A stretch of 57,757 bases of DNA from Longimicrobiales bacterium (lineage in GTDB: Bacteria > Gemmatimonadota > Gemmatimonadetes > Longimicrobiales > Gaopeijiaceae): contig JANQDZ010000032.1 of assembly GCA_028278645.1 (NCBI GenBank), positions 1 to 57,757 of the forward strand, given 5' to 3'. The translations under genes and the position numbers were made by a program. Of the stretch, positions 51,384 to 57,757 are shown piece after piece. A model generated the notes under the pieces. That model made no database searches. It saw only the letters and a program-made list of their open reading frames with translations, and was not told where the DNA came from. Every line of letters starts with the position of its first letter. The stretch's first letter is position 1.

Positions 51384-51709
51384 AGGCCGCTCCGGTGGGC
51401 ACGAGGGAGCCTAACCCTCCCTTATACACTGTAAACCGTCCTGGGGGTTCTGGGGAATAGGCTCAACTCCCAGGTCGATGGTCCGACATTAGGGGAGACG
51501 GCCCGAATCAAGGCTTCTTCTTCCTGGCTGGGGGCGGTGTGGTGTCGAAACCGATCCGGGGTTCCGCGGACCCTGACCCGGTCCTATCTGGTTTTCGACC
51601 CTGCGATTGCCTGAGGGTTGTCGGGGTGGTAAAGATACCTGGCTGACGTGCACCCACCGTGCGGAGGCTCGACCCCCCGCACCGTCCATAAACTCGGGGA
51701 AGACTTCCG
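51384..51709. other. Intergenic stretch upstream of the M14 gene
   Basis: No gene is supported. A GTGCGG...CCGCAC hairpin with a 12-base loop (51659-51682) lies just before the M14 start, within the likely 5' leader. Short frames on the minus strand here are shadows without motifs. Confidence 0.4.
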
Positions 51710-54340
51710 ATGAAAAGCATTTTCACCGTCGCGGCGATGGTGCTCTTCTTGATTCCGGCTGGAATCCAGGGGCAAGCCGCAGAGGGCTTCGAGTGGTTCC
51801 CTGGCGGAACCTACGACTCGTCCATTCCCACCCCGGCAGCTTTCCTTGGGTATACCATCGGGGACGCCTTCACACCCCACCACAGGCTGCAGGCCTATAT
51901 GGAGGCGGTCGCGGCCGCCAGCGACAGGGTATCCGTCGGGACCTACGGAAAGACCAATGAGGGCCGGGACCTCCTGTTTCTGACCATCACCAGTCCGTCG
52001 AACCACCAGCGGTTGGAGGAGATACGGACCAACATGGGCCGCCTGGCTGATCCCCGGGGTGTGGATCAGAGCGTACTGGACGGCATCGTCCAGGGGAGCC
52101 CGGCGGTTGCCTGGATGTCGTACAGCGTACACGGAAGTGAATCCGCCGGGACCGAGGCAGCGATCCTTACGGTTTATCAGCTTGCGGCGGGAACCGATGC
52201 CGTCACGCAGACTATCCTGAATGAGTTGGTCGTCCTGATTGATCCGGCGTCCAATCCCGATGGTCGGGAGAGGGTCGTGCACAACTTTCAAACCCGTGTT
52301 GGCATGACCTTCAGCGCCAACCCGGACAGCTGGGAGCACGGCTCGGGTTGGCCGGGTGGCCGGACCAACCATTACAACTTCGACCTGAACCGAGACTGGT
52401 CCTGGCAGACCCAGGCCGAAACCCAGCAGCGTACGGTGGAGTACCTGCGCTGGAATCCGGTGGTCCATGCAGATCTCCACGAAATGGGTGGGGACTCCTA
52501 CTTCTTCTTTCCGGCTGCAACTCCGGTACACAAAGCAATTCCGGACGTCACCATGAAGTGGCAGGAGATCTACGGAGAAGGGAACGCCGAGGCCTTCGAC
52601 CACTATGGGTGGCCCTACTACACCAAGATCGGGTTCGACATGTACTACCCGGGCTTCGGTGATTCATGGCCGAGTATGATGGGTGCCATCGGGATGACCT
52701 ACGAACAGGGCGGTGGGAGCAGCGTGGGGATCGCCATCGAGCGGGCTGATGGCACCACCCACACCTTCCGTCAGAGGGCCCACGGGCACTTCACGACAAG
52801 CATGGCCACGCTGAAGACGACGGCAGAGCGAAGAGAGGAGCGGATGGCGGACTTCTTGGCCTTCTTCCGGCACGCCATCGAGTTGGGCGACGGGCAGGTG
52901 AAGAGTTACGCCCTCGTACCGGACACCGACCCGTACAACGCCGATCAGCTGGCTGACCTGCTCACCAGGCAGGGGATCGAGGTCATGGAGGCCAACGAAG
53001 CCTTCGACGCGAGGATCGCCCGGGGCTTCGGGCTACATGGGGCTCCGGCCTCCAAGTCGTTCCCGGAAGGCACCTACCTGGTGCATGCAGGACAGCCAAA
53101 AGGTGTTGCTGTCCAAATGTTGATGGAACCGGAACCCATTCTGGAGGACACCAGCTTCTACGACCTCTCCGGGTGGGCCCTACCTCTGATCTATAACGTC
53201 GAAGCCTACATGCTTTCGGAGATCCCCGGCGCGGCAGCTACCCTGGTGTCATCTGCTCCCCGGCGGTCGGGTGGAGTCGAAGGAGGCCGAGGGGAATACG
53301 CCTACGCCATCCCTTATTACGGAACCTCCGCTCTTTTGGCAGCCGTGGGGCTACTCAACGAAGGAGTGGTGGTCAAGGTTGCCAGCGACGAGTTCACCAT
53401 TCACGGCCAGGCCTATCCGGCGGGTAGCTTCCTTATCCCCGTGTACCGGAACCCGGACAACCTGCATCAGATCGTTCAGGGGGTGGCCGAACGTGGTGGA
53501 GTGACGGCCTATGCCATCAACACTGGGCTGGTGGAAGACGGTGACGACCTCGGGGCCGGTTCCTACCGAACTTTGAGAAAGCCAAAAATCGCTGTGGCCG
53601 CAGGGCAGGCAGCGGGCGGGTTCGGGGAGACCTGGAACTTCTTCGACCAGGGATACCCTATCTTCGACTACACGAACATCGACGCTTCCCGACTGGGGAA
53701 TACGGACCTCTCCAAGTACGATGTCCTCTTCGTTGGAGGTGCGAACCTGGCTGGGACCTTGGGCGACCGGGGAATCGAAAACCTCCGGCGCTGGATGCAG
53801 GGCGGTGGAAACGTAATTGCCTGGGAAGGGGGCGCCCAGTTCATGGGTCAGGAAGGCTCAGAGCTGACCAGCGCCACCACCCGAGTCGGCGGGAACGATC
53901 GTGAGGAGGAAGAGGAGGAGCAACCCGCCGTTGAGGCGAGGCGAACCCTGGCCGAGCGTGAGCAGGAGGCAAAGGAAGGGCGGACGCCCGGCGGGTTCTA
54001 CAAGGTCGTCCTGGATCCGGACCACTGGATGGCCTTTGGGTTGCCTGAAGAGATGGCAGTGATGAAGAGGGGCTCTAGGGGCTTCGCGGTAACGGACCGC
54101 GGGGTGAACGTGGCCGTATTTGCCGAGGAATCTCTCCTCAGTGGCTATGCTCCATCCGATTTCGAAGAAGAACTCTCCAAGAAGGCCTGGCTCCTTTTGG
54201 AGAGCGTGGGCCGGGGGAACGCTGTTCTTTTCGCGGACAATCCTCTGTACCGCATGTTTCTGGAAAGTGAGCACCAGCTGGTGCTGAACGCGGTGGTGCT
54301 CGGAACGGCGTTCGGAGGGGGTGGTAGACGGGGCAGATAG
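51710..54340 (+). CDS. Secreted M14-family zinc carboxypeptidase
   Basis: An 876-residue exported metallopeptidase. The signal is FTVAAMVLFLIPAGIQGQAA. The catalytic domain has the M14 zinc motif H141-G-S-E144 (SVHGSESAG), an asparagine/arginine substrate region (NPDGRERVV; LNRDWSWQ), the third ligand H257 (ADLHEMGG) and the catalytic E332 (TYEQGG). A long C-terminal region (about 400-876) resembles the non-catalytic extension of large bacterial M14 proteins, with a GATase-like segment near KYDVLFVGGANLAGTL. A strong hairpin ends the transcript 37 bases after the stop. It likely removes C-terminal residues from peptides outside the cell or in the periplasm. Confidence 0.92.
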   Translation: MKSIFTVAAMVLFLIPAGIQGQAAEGFEWFPGGTYDSSIPTPAAFLGYTIGDAFTPHHRLQAYMEAVAAASDRVSVGTYGKTNEGRDLLFLTITSPSNHQRLEEIRTNMGRLADPRGVDQSVLDGIVQGSPAVAWMSYSVHGSESAGTEAAILTVYQLAAGTDAVTQTILNELVVLIDPASNPDGRERVVHNFQTRVGMTFSANPDSWEHGSGWPGGRTNHYNFDLNRDWSWQTQAETQQRTVEYLRWNPVVHADLHEMGGDSYFFFPAATPVHKAIPDVTMKWQEIYGEGNAEAFDHYGWPYYTKIGFDMYYPGFGDSWPSMMGAIGMTYEQGGGSSVGIAIERADGTTHTFRQRAHGHFTTSMATLKTTAERREERMADFLAFFRHAIELGDGQVKSYALVPDTDPYNADQLADLLTRQGIEVMEANEAFDARIARGFGLHGAPASKSFPEGTYLVHAGQPKGVAVQMLMEPEPILEDTSFYDLSGWALPLIYNVEAYMLSEIPGAAATLVSSAPRRSGGVEGGRGEYAYAIPYYGTSALLAAVGLLNEGVVVKVASDEFTIHGQAYPAGSFLIPVYRNPDNLHQIVQGVAERGGVTAYAINTGLVEDGDDLGAGSYRTLRKPKIAVAAGQAAGGFGETWNFFDQGYPIFDYTNIDASRLGNTDLSKYDVLFVGGANLAGTLGDRGIENLRRWMQGGGNVIAWEGGAQFMGQEGSELTSATTRVGGNDREEEEEEQPAVEARRTLAEREQEAKEGRTPGGFYKVVLDPDHWMAFGLPEEMAVMKRGSRGFAVTDRGVNVAVFAEESLLSGYAPSDFEEELSKKAWLLLESVGRGNAVLFADNPLYRMFLESEHQLVLNAVVLGTAFGGGGRRGR

Positions 54341-54376
54341 TCCCCGGCAAGTCAGGGACACTGCCAGCAACGCGTA

Positions 54377-54411
54377 GGGGGACGCTCTCGCACGAGAGCG
54401 GCCCCTTTGTC
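54377..54411 (+). terminator. Rho-independent-type terminator after the M14 gene
   Basis: CGCTCTC (54383-54389) pairs with GAGAGCG (54394-54400) around GCAC, extended by GGGG/CCCC outside. It is followed by TTTGT. It lies 37-71 bases past the M14 stop and also just ahead of the converging aminotransferase stop, so it may serve both strands. Confidence 0.65.
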
Positions 54412-54433
54412 GTCTGAGGATCGATCCCAGGCC

Positions 54434-55783
54434 TTAGCCATCGATCCGGGTGCAAGCCCGGAGGAGCCTTTGGAGACAGTCCTCCACCTCATCTTCGGTC
54501 ACCAACAAGCTTGGTCCAAACCGGAGAACGTTGTCTCGAAGGCCGGCCTTTCCTAGGAGGAGGCCCTCGGATTTGGTCTCCTCCATCAATCCGGCGGTCC
54601 TTTCCGCATCGGCCACCTTGGTGGCCCGGTCCTGGACCAGCTCGATGGCCGTCATGAGGCCCATTCCCCTGATGTCTCCGATCCAATCGAACCGTTCAGC
54701 CAGAGCCTGAAGCCCGGCCTGTAACTGGCGACCCCGCAGTTCAGCATTGGCTGGGACGTCTTCTTCCACCATGACTGCCAAAGTTTCTGCCATGGCGGCC
54801 ATACAAATGGGGTTTCCTCCGAAGGTGGAAATGGTCTTGGACGTCCAGGATCCGGCGATCTCGTCCGTGGTGATGGTGGCTCCTACCGGCATTCCGCCGG
54901 AGATTCCCTTGGCCATGACCATGATGTCGGGAACGACGTCCCAGTGCTCGATTCCGAACCACTTCCCTGTGCGGCCGAAACCTGCTTGCACTTCGTCGAT
55001 AATCAGGAGGCCGCCGTACCCTCGGATGATCTCCGCCACTCGTTGGTGATACCCAGGTGGTGGAGCGACAAACCCGCCAGCGCCCTGGATCGTTTCGGCC
55101 AGGAAAGCCGCTGGTTGGCCGTTCGTCGTGGCCAGGATCACCTCCTCCAGGTCCTGGGCGCACTTCTCAGCGCAGACGTTTTCGCAGTCGGCGTCGAATC
55201 GGCATCTGTAGGGGTAGGGGGCGATGGCGTGCTTTATGCTCGGAAGGGCCGATGCCAGGGGACGCCAGGAGCTCAGCCCGGTCAGGTTGGTGGCCAGGGT
55301 GCTACGGCCGTGGTAGGCGCTTCGTAGGGCGATAACCTCCGACCGGCCGGTATGGATGCATGCCAGCATGATCGCCGTGTCGATGGCCTCGGTCCCGCTG
55401 TTCGAGAAGAAGCTCTTGGTGAGATTCCCTGGGGCGATCTCCGCTAATCTCCGGGCCGCCTCCACCTGAGGCTCAGTGACGTAGAGGGTCGAGGTGTGCC
55501 CGAGTTCCTTGGCCTGATCGGAGATCGCAGAAACGATCCTGTGGTGGCAGTGTCCCAGGGAGGTCGACAGGATACCTGAGAAAAAGTCCAGGTACTCCTT
55601 TCCCTCGGCGTCCCAGACCTTCATCCCTTCGCCCCGCACCAGAACAATGGGCTCTTTGTAGAGGTGTCCCACACAGGGGAATAGATGGTCCCGCTGCCCT
55701 TGGAAGATCTCCTGGGATCTTTGGGCTGTCGGTGCCGACGCTGACTGGTCCATTTTGGGATCCCGGTGGCTGGGAGAGGGCAT
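54434..55783 (-). CDS. Class III PLP-dependent aminotransferase
   Basis: About 449 residues of a fold-type I, class III aminotransferase. Marks include LDFFSGILSTSLGHCHHRIV, the SNSGTEAIDTAIML phosphate region, RSAYHGRSTLATN, IIDEVQAGFGRTG (Asp for the PLP nitrogen) and the PLP lysine in VMAKGISGGMPVG. A Cys-rich insert (CRFDADCENVCAEKC) occurs in the AGXT2/omega-type members that use pyruvate or glyoxylate, so an alanine-glyoxylate or omega-amino acid transaminase is likely. The frame opens to 55969, but the ATG at 55783 (MPSPSHRD) is closer to a normal start; 55753 is also possible. It is divergent from the penicillin acylase gene. Confidence 0.85.
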   Translation of the reverse strand: MPSPSHRDPKMDQSASAPTAQRSQEIFQGQRDHLFPCVGHLYKEPIVLVRGEGMKVWDAEGKEYLDFFSGILSTSLGHCHHRIVSAISDQAKELGHTSTLYVTEPQVEAARRLAEIAPGNLTKSFFSNSGTEAIDTAIMLACIHTGRSEVIALRSAYHGRSTLATNLTGLSSWRPLASALPSIKHAIAPYPYRCRFDADCENVCAEKCAQDLEEVILATTNGQPAAFLAETIQGAGGFVAPPPGYHQRVAEIIRGYGGLLIIDEVQAGFGRTGKWFGIEHWDVVPDIMVMAKGISGGMPVGATITTDEIAGSWTSKTISTFGGNPICMAAMAETLAVMVEEDVPANAELRGRQLQAGLQALAERFDWIGDIRGMGLMTAIELVQDRATKVADAERTAGLMEETKSEGLLLGKAGLRDNVLRFGPSLLVTEDEVEDCLQRLLRACTRIDG

Positions 55784-55943
55784 GTTCGGTTGTTTCTCTA
55801 GCGACGGGGGAAGTGTAAAGTGGAGGCTGAGCCCGCGCCATGAGGTGAGGACCCGGCGGCGGGGCATAGCCGAGATGCACACCCTGGGCATGAGGGAAAA
55901 CGACGAGGGGCCCAGGCAGCTCAAACAACAGAAGGACGATTCC

Positions 55944-57757
55944 ATGCCAGCTCTGACCGCTGCTCGCAAATGCCCGCGCCGAAGCTCGACTCTGACCCCC
56001 TGGGGGTGCGCCCTCCTCGGCGCGGTGGTGGCCCTGGGCGGTTGCAGCTGGAGTCCCGTTGGGGAGTCAGGCGATTTCCATGAGCTGGCGGCCGCTCATC
56101 TCCCCACCATCGATGGTGAGCTCAGGATCCCCGGGCTCACAGGTGAGGTGGAGGTCCTTCGGGACCCATGGGGGGTTCCCCACATCTACGCTCAGAACAC
56201 ACACGATCTCTTTTTCGCCCAAGGCTTCGTGCAGGCCCAGGACCGCCTCTGGCAGATGGAAATGTATCGGCGCACGGGAGAGGGCCGACTGGCTGAGGTC
56301 CTGGGACCCGAGGCCCTCGAGCATGACCGGCTGGCCCGGTTGCTCAAATACCGCGGCCCTTGGACTGATGAGGAATTCTCCAGCTACCACCCGGAGGGAC
56401 GGCAGATCCTGGAAGCTTTCGCCGAAGGTGTGAACGCCTACATGGAGCATGCCGGCGATCGTCTGCCGGTTGAGTTTGAGCTCACCGGCATCCATCCAGA
56501 ACCGTGGACCGCCCAGACTCCCCTCCTCCGTATGCAGACCGCCATGCCTCTGGGGGACGTAAGGCGTGAGTTCAGGCTGGCCAGACAGGTATTGGAGTTC
56601 GGGCCGGTGGAGGCGAACCGTCGGGCTAGGCCTTCCCCATTCAGGGAACTCTCGGTTCCCGAGGGCGTTGACCTGAGTCTCATCACGGAATCTGTGGAGG
56701 ACGGCGTCTCAGGGTTCAGGGGCGGTATGCCCAGGCCGGAACTCCTGGGCCGTTTCCAGGGCTGGCTCCTGGCCGATTCCACCCAGAATGCCGGGGCCTG
56801 GGAGGACTCACCGGGAAGCAACAACTGGGCGATCGGTCCCGATCTTTCAGCCACCGGCCATGTGTTGGTTGCAAACGATCCCCACCGAGGGGTGACCAAC
56901 CCTTCCCTCCGATATGTGGTGCACCTGGATGCTCCTGGCTGGACCTCCATCGGGTCCACTGAGCCGGTTCTTCCGGGGGTGGCCATCGGTCACAACGGCC
57001 GGGTGGCATGGGGTTTAACCATCGTTGGGACCGATCAGTCAGACGTCTACATCGAGGAACTGAACCCCGAGGACCCCAACCAGGTCTTGTGGCGGGGATC
57101 GTGGGAGCCCCTGACCGTGGTTCTGGACACCATCAAGGTGAAGGGCGGCGAAGCACAGGTGGTGGAGCTCAAGTTCTCGAGGCACGGGCCCATCTTCTTC
57201 GAAGACCGGGAGAACAGCCTGGCCTATGCTCTCCGCTCCACCATGCATGAGCCGGGCTCTACCGGTTACCTGGCGGCCTTGCGGTTGAACGTGGTGGAGG
57301 ATTGCGGGGAGTTCGTCGAGGAGCTCCGGTTCTGGAAAGCACCCACAGAAAACATGATTTGTGGCGACTCCCAGGGGAACATCTCTTGGCAGGCGTCAGC
57401 CGCGTCCCCCCGGCGTGAGGGGTGGATGGGGCGACTCCCGGTTTCGGGCACGGGGGAGTACGAGTGGGATGGGTTCCGGGACGACCTCCCGACGGAGTTC
57501 AATCCGGACAGGGGGTGGGTGGGAACGGCGAACCATGACATTCACCCTCCCGGGTACGATCCCCCCCTCTTTTTTAAGACCGGTACCTCATATCCCCGGT
57601 TCGAGAGGGTCTCACAGGTCCTTTCCCGTGCCGGAAGCCATTCCTTGGAGGACTCAAAAGCCCTTCAGCAAGACGCTTATCTGGCCTCCGCCGCGGAGGC
57701 CGCGGCGGTGTTCAGGGGATGGACGGCCGGAGATCCCTCTCTGGAGGAGGCGAGGGA
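55944..57757 (+). CDS. Penicillin acylase-family Ntn hydrolase, lipoprotein (3' end outside window)
   Basis: At least 604 residues of an N-terminal-nucleophile amidase. A lipobox (VALGGC, Cys34) suggests membrane attachment. The alpha part has EVEVLRDPWGVPHIYAQNTH and the QGFVQAQDRLWQMEMYRRTG helix. The nucleophile is Ser292 in PGSNNWAIGP, the usual self-cleavage point, and the beta part follows (LVANDPHRGVTNPSLRYVVH, and GWVGTANHDIHPPGYD near the cut end). AAGGA is eight bases before the ATG. Family members open amide bonds of acyl-homoserine lactones, penicillins or peptides; the substrate is not readable. The final 150-200 residues would lie beyond the window. Confidence 0.92.
   Translation, partial: MPALTAARKCPRRSSTLTPWGCALLGAVVALGGCSWSPVGESGDFHELAAAHLPTIDGELRIPGLTGEVEVLRDPWGVPHIYAQNTHDLFFAQGFVQAQDRLWQMEMYRRTGEGRLAEVLGPEALEHDRLARLLKYRGPWTDEEFSSYHPEGRQILEAFAEGVNAYMEHAGDRLPVEFELTGIHPEPWTAQTPLLRMQTAMPLGDVRREFRLARQVLEFGPVEANRRARPSPFRELSVPEGVDLSLITESVEDGVSGFRGGMPRPELLGRFQGWLLADSTQNAGAWEDSPGSNNWAIGPDLSATGHVLVANDPHRGVTNPSLRYVVHLDAPGWTSIGSTEPVLPGVAIGHNGRVAWGLTIVGTDQSDVYIEELNPEDPNQVLWRGSWEPLTVVLDTIKVKGGEAQVVELKFSRHGPIFFEDRENSLAYALRSTMHEPGSTGYLAALRLNVVEDCGEFVEELRFWKAPTENMICGDSQGNISWQASAASPRREGWMGRLPVSGTGEYEWDGFRDDLPTEFNPDRGWVGTANHDIHPPGYDPPLFFKTGTSYPRFERVSQVLSRAGSHSLEDSKALQQDAYLASAAEAAAVFRGWTAGDPSLEEAR

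Noticed and set aside
51584-52603. 339-codon open frame on the minus strand
   Set aside because: It is antisense to the M14 catalytic domain, which has all its zinc and catalytic residues in the other strand.
1-57757. CRISPR array, prophage, known defence system or biosynthetic cluster
   Set aside because: No regularly spaced repeats, cas, phage structural, restriction-modification, toxin-antitoxin or NRPS/PKS genes were recognised.

Overview
The window reads as a chromosomal segment of a GC-rich Gram-negative-type bacterium, most likely a member of the Gemmatimonadota, with Acidobacteriota as the main alternative. This is inferred from gene content: five duplicated MacB/FtsX-type permeases of the ADOP kind (four paired with PadR regulators), several ECF sigma factors, many secreted hydrolases and lipoproteins, a fused SecDF, and a lipoprotein-type penicillin acylase. 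No rRNA gene, intact tRNA, CRISPR array, plasmid gene or phage gene was found.

Layout. 1-0.4 kb: the 3' end of an IS3-type transposase and a doubled 39-bp element end. 0.4-4.6 kb (minus): a secreted lectin-like protein, then an operon of ABC ATPase, two permeases, an ECF sigma factor and a small membrane protein. 4.7-6.9 kb (plus): an AraC regulator overlapping a secreted HExxH protein, then a one-TM protein. 7.0-12.5 kb (minus): a lone ECF sigma factor, and a closely packed six-gene run of thioredoxin-like protein, beta-propeller lipoprotein, 8-cysteine secreted peptide, polytopic membrane protein, ECF sigma and zinc-finger anti-sigma; a further membrane protein lies upstream. 12.7-22.3 kb: three PadR-ADOP modules, two of them head to head around a shared control region. 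22.5-27.8 kb: an Lrp/AsnC regulator divergent from an alpha/beta hydrolase, followed by two serine beta-lactamase-fold hydrolases. 27.8-31.0 kb: a poorly coding stretch and SecDF.

31.1-41.3 kb is a 10.2-kb block bounded by two 36-bp direct repeats that match the 3' end of a tRNA-Ala (34 of 36 positions equal). It carries a propeller-type sensor kinase, a SpoIIAA/STAS-like protein, a PadR-ADOP module, and an M1-like metalloprotease homologue that lacks the usual GAMEN glutamate and third zinc ligand. 41.5-43.6 kb: GYD protein, membrane protein, secreted lipocalin-like protein and small membrane protein. 43.8-50.6 kb: S51 peptidase-like lipoprotein, a prefix-less ADOP permease, a multi-PAS hybrid kinase and a second SpoIIAA/STAS-like protein. 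50.6-57.8 kb: a zinc-ribbon/pilin-like protein, a decayed carboxypeptidase-regulatory-like gene, an M14 carboxypeptidase, a class III aminotransferase and a penicillin acylase that runs off the window.

The general theme is envelope and extracytoplasmic work: sensing (ECF/anti-sigma, two kinases), export or envelope remodelling (ADOP and ABC-2 permeases, SecDF) and breakdown of peptides or small molecules outside the cytoplasm. The most unusual points are the Cys-rich peptide/propeller/thioredoxin cluster, the tRNA-end repeats, the paired-repeat architecture of the PadR promoters, the recurring kinase plus SpoIIAA-like pairing, and the broken gene at 51.1-51.4 kb. All functions are read from sequence alone; no alignment or database search was run.
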